Of a stretch of 64,000 nt of DNA, positions 7,789-16,136 are shown piece after piece (positions within the stretch are counted from its first letter, which is position 1; the number at the start of each line of letters is the position of its first letter). Both the position numbers and the translations under genes were made by a program. The notes beneath the pieces are model-generated. The model had not been told where the DNA came from. It ran no database searches and saw nothing but the letters and a program-made list of their open reading frames with translations. Source of the DNA: Novosphingobium acidiphilum DSM 19966 (lineage in GTDB: Bacteria > Pseudomonadota > Alphaproteobacteria > Sphingomonadales > Sphingomonadaceae); the NCBI RefSeq assembly GCF_000429005.1, contig NZ_AUBA01000001.1, positions 62,001 to 126,000 on the forward strand, written 5' to 3'.

Positions 7789-8669
7789 CGCCCCGGATGC
7801 ACCAGCCGGTCGTGCGGGCGCAACAGATAACGGGCGACGATGTCGCGATAACCGGCATAGCGCGGGGCCCGGGCAAACGCCTGCGGATCGGCGCGATACA
7901 GCGCCGGCAATCGATACCACGGCACGGCGGGCCGGGCGTGGTGCCACGGGTGCAGATTGTTGTGCAGGAACAGCAGTGCCAGCGGCCCGAAATCGGCAAC
8001 GACCGCGGTGCGGGCGGCCGGATCGGCGTCGGCGCGGTGTTCGGCAAACGAGCGGATCAGCAGCAGCGACGTGCCGGGCCAGACAAAGCACAGCGCATAG
8101 ACCCACAACGACAGGCCGACATGATCGAGCCACGCCACGATCAGCCCCAGTGCAACCAGATGCGGGGCCCATTCGCGCGCCACGGCCCACGGATCGCGCC
8201 AGGTGCGCCGCGCCTCTGACAGACCGAACCGCGCGACGCGGATCGGCGGACCGAACACGATGCGGCCCGCCAGCGTCGCTTCAAGCGTGGCCAGCCGATG
8301 CGCCAGACCGCCAGAACGCGCCAGGTAATTGCTTTCGGTGTCGTCGAACGGATCGGTCAGGTGCGGCGTCGCATGGTGTGCGGCATGTTCACGCGCATAG
8401 ACCGCATATGGCAACCACAGCGACAGCGGCGGGAACCCGATGGCATTGTTGATCCAGCGGTTCCGGGTGGGATGGTCGTGGATCACTTCGTGCTGCAGCG
8501 ATCCCTGCCAGGCCACGATCCAGCCTCCTGCCAGCAGCAGGACGGGCCAGGGCAGCATGGCGTGCCAGGCGGTCAGCACCAGCCAACCGCCGTAGATCAC
8601 CACGGTCAAGGCCAGGGTCGGCCATTCGATGGCCGGTCGCGATATCGGAAATTCGTCTGTGGCGCCCAT
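7785..8669 (-). CDS. Fatty acid desaturase family protein
   Basis: Membrane di-iron oxygenase family protein, 294 residues. The three histidine clusters that bind the diiron centre are intact: HEVIHDH (60-66), HAAHH (95-99) and HNNLHPWHH (236-244), with RSFAEHR between them. Hydrophobic segments near 20-55, 165-190 and 190-205 fit the family topology. Substrate could be an acyl chain or another lipid; desaturase versus hydroxylase cannot be told. It is first of a coupled pair with the PhnD-like gene. A perfect palindrome lies 31 bases before its ATG. Confidence 0.85.
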   Translation of the reverse strand: MGATDEFPISRPAIEWPTLALTVVIYGGWLVLTAWHAMLPWPVLLLAGGWIVAWQGSLQHEVIHDHPTRNRWINNAIGFPPLSLWLPYAVYAREHAAHHATPHLTDPFDDTESNYLARSGGLAHRLATLEATLAGRIVFGPPIRVARFGLSEARRTWRDPWAVAREWAPHLVALGLIVAWLDHVGLSLWVYALCFVWPGTSLLLIRSFAEHRADADPAARTAVVADFGPLALLFLHNNLHPWHHARPAVPWYRLPALYRADPQAFARAPRYAGYRDIVARYLLRPHDRLVHPGR

Positions 8670-8699
8670 GGACGCAAAAGGTATCGCGACGCGTACTTT

Positions 8700-8709
8700 T
8701 GTCTAGACA
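8700..8709. promoter_or_regulatory. Perfect palindrome TGTCTAGACA, candidate operator
   Basis: Ten-base perfect palindrome in the 68-base spacer between the homocysteine methyltransferase gene and the desaturase gene. The GTCTAGAC core resembles operators of the HutC branch of GntR regulators (for example DasR sites). No GntR gene is present in the window, so the regulator is unknown and the assignment is inference. Confidence 0.45.
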
Positions 8710-8737
8710 TGTTCGCTAATAAGGTGATCGCAAATCC

Positions 8738-9643
8738 TCATCTATCCACAGCGTCGGCAAAAACGCGCAACGCCGCAATATGTTCCGGCCCGATGCCGCA
8801 ACAGCCACCGATGATCGTGGCACCCGCGTCGCGCCAGTCTTGCGCAAATGCGGCATAACCGGCCGGATCGAGGTCGGCGCGAATGTCGAGCAGCACGGCA
8901 TTGGCCTCGGCCTCTTCAGGCTGCGGCGGGAACGCATTGGCATAGACCCCGATTGCCAGATCGCCGGCAGCGCGTGCCGCGCGCACCGCATCGGCCATGA
9001 CTTCGGGCTGGCTGCAATTGAACAGGATGGCGCTGGCGCCAAGCCGCCGGGCAAGACGCGTGGCTTCGGTCACGCTTTCGCCCGAGCGCAATTGCGCAAC
9101 GGCATCCGGATGGGTGTCGTCGAGCGTGAACGACAGCCACACCGGTTTGCCGGTGCCCGCGGTCAGTTCGCCCACGAGCTCGGCCTCGCTCAGCGAAGAC
9201 AATGTTTCGGCCTGCCAGTGATCGACAAACGGGTTCAGCGCAGCCACCAGTTTGGCCAGGATCGGGCGCGCGCGGTCAATATCGACCAGATCGGGACGGT
9301 ATGATCCGCACACCGGGGGCAGCGATCCGGCCACGGCAACCGGGCGCGGCGCGGCGTCGGCCACTGCACGCGCCAGCGATCCGGCGCGTGCGGCCCATGC
9401 CTGCCCATGCGCGGCAAACCGGTCTTCGCCGATGTGAAAGGGGACGACCGCATAGGTGTTGGTGGTGATGACGTCGGCGCCCGCGTCCACATAGCTTTGA
9501 TGGACGCGCGTGACGTATTCGGGCGCCTCGATCAATGCCAGCGCCGACCATTCGGGCTGTTTGAACGGCGCCCCGATCCGTTTGAGTTCGCGACCCGTCC
9601 CGCCATCGAGCAGAGTGAAGGGCGTTCGGTCGGCTTTGCTCAC
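8738..9643 (-). CDS. Homocysteine S-methyltransferase family protein
   Basis: Zinc-dependent methyltransferase (MmuM/BHMT-like) that moves a methyl group from S-methylmethionine, betaine or a similar donor to homocysteine. 301 residues from a GTG start preceded by GGGAGA. The three zinc-ligand cysteines are present: C210 in LFNCS, and C281/C282 in GGCCG. LLDGGTGREL at the N-terminus and TTNTY near 61 are family motifs. The donor cannot be deduced. It lies upstream of the desaturase gene in the same direction. Confidence 0.88.
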   Translation of the reverse strand: MSKADRTPFTLLDGGTGRELKRIGAPFKQPEWSALALIEAPEYVTRVHQSYVDAGADVITTNTYAVVPFHIGEDRFAAHGQAWAARAGSLARAVADAAPRPVAVAGSLPPVCGSYRPDLVDIDRARPILAKLVAALNPFVDHWQAETLSSLSEAELVGELTAGTGKPVWLSFTLDDTHPDAVAQLRSGESVTEATRLARRLGASAILFNCSQPEVMADAVRAARAAGDLAIGVYANAFPPQPEEAEANAVLLDIRADLDPAGYAAFAQDWRDAGATIIGGCCGIGPEHIAALRVFADAVDR

Positions 9644-9757
9644 GGCGGAATCTCCCAGATGCGCGGGTGCGCTGCGGGCTTTTCGTTCGCTGGCAGGTTC
9701 TGGTCAAGCGCGGCGTGCAGGGCGGCCCGGCCGGGCCGAGCCACCCTGCGAGGGCGC

Positions 9758-10888
9758 TTACTGGTGTTCGTGTTCCGGCCTTGGCGCGGGCTTTGGCGGT
9801 GCCTTGGGTGCAGGCGCCGGTCTGGGCGCCGCAGGCGGCGCCGGGCGATAGGCGTTGGGCGCAGGGGCCGGGTGATAGGCATTGGGCGCTGGCGCCGGCC
9901 GCGGTGCCTGGCCATAGGCTGGCGCGGGTGTCGGTCGCGGAGCCTGGCCATAGGCGCCGGGTGCCCCCTGATTTTGCATCGCCGGGCGCGTGGGCTGCAC
10001 AGGCACCGCGCGTGGGGGCGCGCCATAGCTGTTTGCCGGACGACCGGGATATTGCCCTGGCGTCATGCCCGGCGCGGGGCGCTGATACGGGGTCGGGGCG
10101 CCGCCACTGGTGCCGCCCCGGCCCAGCGCGGCGGCGCGCGGGATCGGCGTGCCGTCGGTGCCCACGCGATGGACCGCCGGGGGCTGCCAATGCGGCGTCA
10201 CGTTCGATGCCACGTTGCGCGGGTTGCTGGCGGCCTGCTGCACGCGTTGCTGTTGCGCAGGGGTCGGCGCGATGTGCGGCGCCTGCGTTGCGCGCAGTTC
10301 CTGCGGCGTGGGCTGGGCATGCACCCCGCCGGTCCCACCGGCATAGCTGGTGCGCGGGCCATTGTTGTTGATCACGGTGGTCTGCTGGTAATAGACGTTG
10401 GTCACGCGCGTGTTCGACACGTTGATGACGGCGCGGTTATAGGCAAGGTGCCCACCTTCCCAACGGCCGCCCTCCCAGCCGTGGCCATGATAGCCAAAGC
10501 CATAGTCGATCCCGCCGTACCAGCCGACTTCGCGGCCCCAGTAACCACTGTGAAAGCGAAATGCGCCATTGTCCCAGCCCCACCAGGCCGGGGTCCACAG
10601 CAGGCCGGGTTCGGGCGGCAGTTCCCAATATCCCGGCGCCCAGAAATAATCGTCGACGTCATCGCTCCATGCCCAATGTCCGGGCACCCAGATATAGTCG
10701 GGGCCGGGCAGGGGCGGTTGCTCATAAACCGGCATCGGCGGCGGCGCATAGCCGATGCGGATGTCCAGCCCGAGCGAAAACTGGGCTTGCGCCGCTGTCG
10801 GCATCACCATCGCCAAGGCGGGTGCGGCAAGCGCCAGCGCGGCGATTGCGCGTGCGGACAGGTATCTGGATGATGTGGTCTTGGCCAT
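9758..10888 (-). CDS. Secreted WXXGXW (YXWGXW) repeat protein with Pro/Ala-rich tail
   Basis: Exported protein of 376 residues. The signal peptide runs to about residue 35 (cleavage near AQA). The N-terminal third has WXXGXW-type motifs: WVPGHW, WAPGYW and WTPAWWGW, followed by a Gly/Tyr/His-rich part. From about 185 on it is Gln/Ala/Pro-rich, with tandem repeats built on AYGQAPRPAPAP and PNAYHPAPA units near the C-terminus that are also visible as DNA repeats. It is likely a periplasmic or surface structural protein; the molecular role is unknown. An inverted repeat sits in its upstream region at 10928-10949. Confidence 0.8.
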   Translation of the reverse strand: MAKTTSSRYLSARAIAALALAAPALAMVMPTAAQAQFSLGLDIRIGYAPPPMPVYEQPPLPGPDYIWVPGHWAWSDDVDDYFWAPGYWELPPEPGLLWTPAWWGWDNGAFRFHSGYWGREVGWYGGIDYGFGYHGHGWEGGRWEGGHLAYNRAVINVSNTRVTNVYYQQTTVINNNGPRTSYAGGTGGVHAQPTPQELRATQAPHIAPTPAQQQRVQQAASNPRNVASNVTPHWQPPAVHRVGTDGTPIPRAAALGRGGTSGGAPTPYQRPAPGMTPGQYPGRPANSYGAPPRAVPVQPTRPAMQNQGAPGAYGQAPRPTPAPAYGQAPRPAPAPNAYHPAPAPNAYRPAPPAAPRPAPAPKAPPKPAPRPEHEHQ

Positions 10889-10927
10889 GGTGTTTCAGCC
10901 CCTCTTCGTCGATCAGTCTGGTTGATC

Positions 10928-10949
10928 GGTGTTTACCCTTATAAACACC
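10928..10949. promoter_or_regulatory. Inverted repeat GGTGTTTA-N6-TAAACACC upstream of the WXXGXW gene
   Basis: Perfect 8-bp inverted repeat with a 6-base spacer, 40 bases upstream of the start codon of the minus-strand gene and close to a TATAGG stretch that could be its -10 element. The size and symmetry fit a dimeric repressor site. It lies in the 420-base divergent region 10889-11308, which also holds the rpsM promoter. Confidence 0.5.
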
Positions 10950-11049
10950 TATACCGGACTGCCTCATGAACAAAACACCAAAGCGCACGACGAGCACCTT
11001 TGACCTTTGTCGGGGAATCCGGTATTTCTAATGCTACAGGGGGCGCCGC

Positions 11050-11069
11050 CATCCGTTTCCAAACGGATG
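11050..11069. promoter_or_regulatory. Inverted repeat CATCCGTTT-CC-AAACGGATG upstream of the rpsM promoter
   Basis: Perfect 9-bp inverted repeat with a 2-base centre, ending 23 bases before the proposed -35 element of the rpsM operon. The position suits an activator or architectural protein. No regulator can be named. Confidence 0.5.
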
Positions 11070-11092
11070 CTTGCCTATGCGCCGAAATGCTG

Positions 11093-11121
11093 TTGACGGA
11101 CTTCGCGAATCCGCCTAAGCG
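11093..11121 (+). promoter_or_regulatory. Candidate sigma-70 promoter of the alpha operon
   Basis: TTGACG (11093-11098), a 17-base spacer, then TAAGCG (11116-11121). The -35 is near consensus and the spacing is ideal; the -10 is weak. It is placed about 190 bases before rpsM, leaving a long 5' leader that could carry feedback control. The inserted upstream genes and the adk terminator make an independent promoter necessary here. Confidence 0.55.
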
Positions 11122-11308
11122 CCCCTTTCACTCGGAACCGACTGGAGAGTTTCTGTTTGCGTCAGCGCGCGTTTGGGCACTGGCAAGGGCAGATGGCTTT
11201 GGGATCGGTTGGCGAGTGTTTCGCGATGAGATAGGGCCCGGATCGGGCAGCAGCGGAATGGACCGGTGTGAACGATCAGGCGCTCTGTGGAGCTGAACGG
11301 AGAATAAA

Positions 11309-11677
11309 GTGGCTCGTATTGCCGGGGTGAATATCCCCACGAACAAGCGCGTAATCATTGCGCTGACCTACATTCATGGCATCGGCGCGTTCCAGGCACG
11401 CCAGATTGCCGACAAGCTGGGGATCGACCACAGCCGTCGCGTGCAGGACCTGTCTGACGCGGAAGTGCTGCAGATCCGTGAAGCGATCGACGCCGATCAT
11501 ACCGTGGAAGGCGACCTTCGTCGCGAAACCGCGATGAACATCAAGCGCCTGATGGATCTTGCCTGCTATCGCGGCCTGCGCCATCGCAAGGGCCTGCCGG
11601 TTCGTGGACAGCGTACGCACACCAATGCGCGCACCCGCAAGGGCAAGTCCAAGCCGATCGCCGGCAAGAAGAAGTAA
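11309..11677 (+). CDS. rpsM: 30S ribosomal protein S13
   Basis: Small-subunit protein uS13 (122 residues) of the 30S head. The start is GTG with an ACGGAGA ribosome-binding site five bases upstream. The sequence begins ARIAGVNIPTNKRVIIALTY and has the conserved tail CYRGLRHRKGLPVRGQRTHT followed by NARTRKGKS. First gene of the alpha operon; it is not preceded by infA or rpmJ as in E. coli. Confidence 0.97.
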   Translation: MARIAGVNIPTNKRVIIALTYIHGIGAFQARQIADKLGIDHSRRVQDLSDAEVLQIREAIDADHTVEGDLRRETAMNIKRLMDLACYRGLRHRKGLPVRGQRTHTNARTRKGKSKPIAGKKK

Positions 11678-11755
11678 GTCGGCGCGGAGCCGACCGTTTC
11701 GCGGTCTCAGGCTCCCCCGGTTTCCCACGGTTTTTCGACAGGAATACACACAACA

Positions 11756-12145
11756 ATGGCTCGCGAACCTCAGCGTATCAAGCGGCGGGAGCGCAAGAAC
11801 ATCACCAGTGGTGTCGCGCACGTCAATGCCAGCTTCAACAACACGATGATCACCATCACCGATGCCCAGGGCAACGCCATTTCATGGTCGTCCGCCGGCA
11901 TGATGGGCTTCAAGGGCAGTCGCAAGTCGACGCCGTATGCCGCGCAGGTCGCGGCCGACGATGCCGGCAAGAAGGCTGCCGAACACGGCGTCCGTACGCT
12001 TGAAGTCGAAGTGAAGGGCCCCGGTTCGGGCCGTGAAAGCGCCTTGCGCGCGCTTCAGGCGGTTGGTTTCACGATCACCGCCATCCGCGATGTGACCGCG
12101 ATCCCGCACAACGGTGTCCGTCCGTCAAAGCGTCGCCGGGTCTGA
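11756..12145 (+). CDS. rpsK: 30S ribosomal protein S11
   Basis: Small-subunit platform protein uS11 (129 residues). Diagnostic blocks are ASFNNTMITITDAQGNAISW, KGPGSGRESALRAL and the C-terminal DVTAIPHNGVRPSKRRRV. It is 78 bases downstream of rpsM and 115 bases upstream of rpoA, in the conserved order. Confidence 0.97.
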   Translation: MAREPQRIKRRERKNITSGVAHVNASFNNTMITITDAQGNAISWSSAGMMGFKGSRKSTPYAAQVAADDAGKKAAEHGVRTLEVEVKGPGSGRESALRALQAVGFTITAIRDVTAIPHNGVRPSKRRRV

Positions 12146-12260
12146 CCTGTCGGCAGGCGTCCGGCGTGGCGGTACCACCGCGCCGGCAACGCCCAATATT
12201 GGACCGGTCGCAGCCTGATATGCTGACGCCGGCGCACTCGATCAACCCCAGGGGAATTCC

Positions 12261-13322
12261 ATGACTGTCAACATCAAGAACTGGCAGGAACTGAAGAAGC
12301 CCAACACCCTCGAGGTCCGGCCCGGCAACGATCCGCAGCGCCGCGCGACCTTCATCGCCGAACCGCTCGAACGCGGCTTTGGCCTGACGCTCGGCAATGC
12401 GCTGCGCCGGGTGCTGTTGTCCTCGCTTCAGGGCGCTGCGGTTACTTCGATCCGCATCGAAAACGTGCTCCACGAATTCTCGTCGCTTGCCGGCGTGCGT
12501 GAAGACGTCACCGATATCGTGCTCAACGTTAAGCAGATCGCGCTCAAGATGCAGGGCGAAGGCCCCAAGCGTCTGCAGCTTTCGGCCACCGGGCCGGGCG
12601 AAGTGCGCGCTGGCGACATCGCGGTGACAGGCGATATCGAAGTTCTGAACAAGAACCTCGTGATCTGCAACCTCGACGAAGGCGCGACGTTCAACATGGA
12701 ACTGACCGCCGACACCGGAAAGGGCTATGTCCCGGCCGTGTCGAACCGTCCGATCGACGCGCCGATCGGGCTGATCCCGATCGATTCGCTGTATTCGCCG
12801 GTGCGTCAGGTTTCCTACAAGATCGATGCTGCGCGCATCGGCCAGGAACTGGACTACGACAAGCTGAACCTGACCGTCGAAACCGACGGCACGGTAACCC
12901 CCGAAGATGCCGTGGCCTATGCCGCGCGCATTCTGCAGGACCAGCTGTCGCTGTTCGTACACTTTGACGACCAGCTGCCCACCGGTCATGTCGTGACCTC
13001 GACCGGGCTTGCCACGCATGCTCCGGAAGAAAGCGACGCCAACCAGCTCAACCGCTATCTGCTCAAGAAAGTGGACGAACTGGAACTGTCGGTGCGTTCG
13101 GCCAACTGCCTCAAGAACGACAACATCATCTATATCGGCGATCTGGTTCAGAAGACCGAAGCAGAGATGCTGCGCACCCCGAATTTCGGCCGCAAGTCGT
13201 TGAACGAAATCAAGGAAGTGCTGTCGTCGATGGGGCTGCGTCTCGGGATGGATATCCCGGGCTGGCCGCCGGAAAACATCGAAGAGATGGCAAAGAAGCT
13301 GGAGCAGGAGCTTTTGGGTTAA
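12261..13322 (+). CDS. rpoA: RNA polymerase subunit alpha
   Basis: Alpha subunit (353 residues), which nucleates assembly of core RNA polymerase and contacts UP elements and activators. The N-terminal dimerisation domain (about 1-235) includes EPLERGFGLTLGNALRRVLL. The C-terminal DNA-binding domain (about 260-335) contains DELELSVRSANCLKNDNI and NFGRKSLNEIKEVL. A clear AGGGGAAT precedes the ATG. The length is slightly above E. coli (329), usual for alphaproteobacteria. Confidence 0.98.
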   Translation: MTVNIKNWQELKKPNTLEVRPGNDPQRRATFIAEPLERGFGLTLGNALRRVLLSSLQGAAVTSIRIENVLHEFSSLAGVREDVTDIVLNVKQIALKMQGEGPKRLQLSATGPGEVRAGDIAVTGDIEVLNKNLVICNLDEGATFNMELTADTGKGYVPAVSNRPIDAPIGLIPIDSLYSPVRQVSYKIDAARIGQELDYDKLNLTVETDGTVTPEDAVAYAARILQDQLSLFVHFDDQLPTGHVVTSTGLATHAPEESDANQLNRYLLKKVDELELSVRSANCLKNDNIIYIGDLVQKTEAEMLRTPNFGRKSLNEIKEVLSSMGLRLGMDIPGWPPENIEEMAKKLEQELLG

Positions 13323-13441
13323 CCCCCGAAAGCTTCGGCTTTTATACACCGGTTTGCTAGCGGGGCCCCACGGCCACCCCGTCCAAAACATCGGCCAGGT
13401 CTGGGTTACCTGATACGGACCCAAAACAAACGGAGTGCACC

Positions 13442-13867
13442 ATGCGTCATAAACTCGGCCAGCGTAAGCTGGGTCGTACCTCGGCCCACCGCATCGCGAT
13501 GCTGCGCAACATGGCAGCCGCGCTGATCAAGCACGAGCAGATCACGACCACCGTGCCCAAGGCGAAGGAACTGCGTCCTTACGTCGAAAAGCTGATCACG
13601 CTGGGCAAGCACGGTGGCCTGTCGAACCGTCGTCTGGCGCATGCGCGCCTGCTCGACGCGACGCAGGAAAAGAAGCTGTTTGAAGTTCTGGCGGCCCGCT
13701 ATGCGGATCGCGACGGCGGTTATACCCGCATCATCAAGGCCGGTATCCGCGCGTCGGACGCTGCGCCGATCGCAGTGATCGAACTGGTCGACCGTGATAC
13801 GTCGGCCAAGGGCCAGGATTCGGGTCCGGTTTACACCGCCGATGAAGACGAGTTCGAAGCCGCCTGA
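13442..13867 (+). CDS. rplQ: 50S ribosomal protein L17
   Basis: Large-subunit protein bL17 (141 residues) near the peptide exit tunnel. The start is MRHKLGQRKLGRTSAHR, with LIKHEQITTTVPKAKELRPY as the core motif. An acidic tail of about 20 residues follows the conserved domain. The 119-base spacer after rpoA contains a short hairpin (CCGAA-AGC-TTCGG followed by CTTTT, 13326-13342), which might be a weak terminator or processing site. It is the last gene of the operon. Confidence 0.97.
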   Translation: MRHKLGQRKLGRTSAHRIAMLRNMAAALIKHEQITTTVPKAKELRPYVEKLITLGKHGGLSNRRLAHARLLDATQEKKLFEVLAARYADRDGGYTRIIKAGIRASDAAPIAVIELVDRDTSAKGQDSGPVYTADEDEFEAA

Positions 13868-13895
13868 TCCACAAGATCAGGCAGGTTTTGATAGG

Positions 13896-13927
13896 GGGGC
13901 GGCGCTGACGGGCGCCGTCCCTTTTTT
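13896..13927 (+). terminator. Intrinsic terminator after rplQ
   Basis: Ten-pair stem (GGGGCGGCGC / GCGCCGTCCC, one G-T pair), a 6-base loop and six T residues. It ends the alpha operon. The following gene starts 46 bases later and must use its own promoter or read-through. Confidence 0.9.
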
Positions 13928-13973
13928 GCATTTGGTCCGTGCCGGTACCGGTACCCGGGGGGCACAACCCGCG

Positions 13974-16085
13974 ATGACTGGACACGATGTGACCGAAACT
14001 GCCGCGAACGCCCGCTTTGGCCCCTATCCCGCTTCGCCCAGGGTGCCGCTCGACGAACAGATGTTCGGGCAGACGGTGTCCGACCCGTGGCGCTGGCTGG
14101 AGGCCGATGTTCGTCAGGATGACGGCGTTGCGCAGTGGGTCCGGCAACAAAGCCGGTTTGCCGAACGCTATCTTGCGGCTTTGCCCGAACGTCCGGCATT
14201 TGCTGCGGCGATGCGGCGCTTGATCGATTACGAACGGGTCGGACTGCCGGTGGTGCGTGGCGCCCATGTGTTCCACCGCTGGAATTCGGGGCTGATGAAC
14301 CAGTCGCAATTGCGGGTGGGCGATGCCGATGCGGCATCGTCCGCCGCAGATCGGGTGCTGCTTGATCCCAACACCTGGGCGGGCGACGGCGCCGCCGCGC
14401 TCGACAGCTGGACACCGTGCGACGATGGCAGCCTGGTGGCCTATGGCGTGCAGGATGGCGGATCGGACTGGCGCACGGTGCAGGTGGTGCGGGTGGCCGA
14501 TGGCACAGTGCTGCCCGACATGCTGCAATGGGTGAAATTTTCAGGGCTGGCGTGGATCGGCAATCATGCCCTGATTTATTCACGATTTCCTGCACCGGAT
14601 CAGGACGATACATTTCAGGCGCTGAATTACCATCAAAGCGTCTGGTTGCATCGCATTGGCACCGCGCAAAGCGAAGATGTGCTGATCCATGCGACGCCCG
14701 AGGTGCCGGGGCGGGGCCATGTGGCCAGCGCAACCAGCGATGCGCGCTGGCTGGTGGTGCATTCCAGCGATGGCACCGATCCGGTGAACACCGTGGCAAT
14801 TGCGCCGATCAGCGACGGGCAGATCGGGCCGGTGCATCCGTTGATTGCCGACATGACTGCGCAATGGAGCCTGATCGACGGCCTGGGCGACAGCCTGTGG
14901 TTCGTGTCGGGCGCCGATGCACCGCGCCGAAAAGTGGTGCGCGTCGATGTGGCGCGTGATGCCGGCGTCGCGCGCTTTGCCACGGTGGTGGACGAACAGG
15001 ATGACACACTGGAATGGGCAGCGCTTGTCGGCCAACGGCTGGTGCTGGGCTATCTGCACGATGCCCGTTCGCTGGTCCGACTGGCCACGCCTGACGGCGC
15101 CGACCTGGGCGAAATCGCGCTGCCAGGGCTGGGGTCTGTCGGCGGTGTCAGCGGACGGCCGGACGATCGCGCCGGATATCTGTCGTTTGCAAGCTTTACC
15201 ACCCCGGATACCGTGCTTCGGTTTGATCCGGCCGACGGGACGACAATGGCGTGGCGCGCCCCCGAACTGACATTCCAGCCCCGCGATTATCGCGTAGAAC
15301 AGGTTTTCGTAACCTCGCGCGATGGCACGCAAGTGCCGATGTTTGTCGTACGCCGCGCCGATGCCAGCGGGCCGGTGCCCACGCTGCTTTATGGCTATGG
15401 CGGGTTCAACGTGTCGCTGTCACCATGGTTTTCGGCCACCACCATGGCGTGGCTCGAATGCGGCGGGGCCTATGCGCTGGCGAACTTGCGCGGCGGCGGC
15501 GAATATGGCGATGCGTGGCACCATGCCGGCCGGCGTGCGCACAAGCAGAATGTGTTTGATGACTGCATTGCGGCGGGCGAGTGGCTGATTGCGCAGGGCC
15601 TGTGTCCAAAAGACGGGCTGGCGATCCAGGGCCATTCCAATGGCGGATTGCTGGTGGGCGCGGTGGTCAACCAGCGGCCCGACCTGTTTGCCGCGGCCAA
15701 TCCCGGCGTGGGCGTGATGGATATGCTGCGGTTCGACCGGTTCACTGCCGGGCGGTACTGGGTCGACGATTACGGCTATCCCGGTAACGCCGCCGACTGG
15801 CACGTGCTGCGCGGCTATTCGCCCTATCACAACGTGCGTGGCGGTCGGGCCTATCCCGCGATCCTGGTCACCACCGCCGACACCGACGACAGGGTCGTGC
15901 CCGGGCACAGTTTCAAATATGCGGCCGCCTTGCAGAACGCCGCCATCGGGCCAAAACCGCACCTGATCCGCATCGAAACCCGCGCCGGCCACGGCAGCGG
16001 CAAACCGGTCGACAAGGTCATTGCCGAAGCCGCCGATGTGCAGGCATTTCTGGCGCACTGGACCGGGCTGACCCCAGCTGCGTAA
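13974..16085 (+). CDS. Prolyl oligopeptidase family serine peptidase (S9A), cytosolic type
   Basis: Serine peptidase cleaving peptides after proline, 703 residues, the usual size. The start is the ATG giving MTGHDVTETAANARFG; the open frame further upstream runs into the rplQ terminator and is not coding. A seven-bladed propeller occupies about residues 70-420 (DPWRWLE marks the N-terminus). The hydrolase domain follows, with nucleophile S555 in GHSNGG, Asp in TDDRVVP and His in AGHGSGKP. No signal peptide. The nucleophile elbow has His where the usual motif is GGSNGG. A secreted paralog follows directly. Confidence 0.92.
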   Translation: MTGHDVTETAANARFGPYPASPRVPLDEQMFGQTVSDPWRWLEADVRQDDGVAQWVRQQSRFAERYLAALPERPAFAAAMRRLIDYERVGLPVVRGAHVFHRWNSGLMNQSQLRVGDADAASSAADRVLLDPNTWAGDGAAALDSWTPCDDGSLVAYGVQDGGSDWRTVQVVRVADGTVLPDMLQWVKFSGLAWIGNHALIYSRFPAPDQDDTFQALNYHQSVWLHRIGTAQSEDVLIHATPEVPGRGHVASATSDARWLVVHSSDGTDPVNTVAIAPISDGQIGPVHPLIADMTAQWSLIDGLGDSLWFVSGADAPRRKVVRVDVARDAGVARFATVVDEQDDTLEWAALVGQRLVLGYLHDARSLVRLATPDGADLGEIALPGLGSVGGVSGRPDDRAGYLSFASFTTPDTVLRFDPADGTTMAWRAPELTFQPRDYRVEQVFVTSRDGTQVPMFVVRRADASGPVPTLLYGYGGFNVSLSPWFSATTMAWLECGGAYALANLRGGGEYGDAWHHAGRRAHKQNVFDDCIAAGEWLIAQGLCPKDGLAIQGHSNGGLLVGAVVNQRPDLFAAANPGVGVMDMLRFDRFTAGRYWVDDYGYPGNAADWHVLRGYSPYHNVRGGRAYPAILVTTADTDDRVVPGHSFKYAAALQNAAIGPKPHLIRIETRAGHGSGKPVDKVIAEAADVQAFLAHWTGLTPAA

Positions 16086-16136
16086 GCTTTGCCCTCGTGC
16101 ACGCAGGCGCGGTGTGCTAGTCCGTGGCATGACAAG

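Noticed and set aside
9840..9960. Tandem DNA repeats near 9.9 kb
   Set aside because: They code for the Pro/Ala/Tyr repeats of the WXXGXW protein tail and need no other explanation.
9407..10873. 488-codon plus-strand frame opposite the methyltransferase and WXXGXW genes
   Set aside because: Arg/Gly-rich, spans two real genes and their spacer; no family features.
12075..13424. 449-codon minus-strand frame opposite rpoA
   Set aside because: Shadow frame over a well-identified gene.
16089..16136. Upstream TTG start for the second oligopeptidase
   Set aside because: It would place polar, Cys-containing residues before the signal peptide and has no ribosome-binding site.
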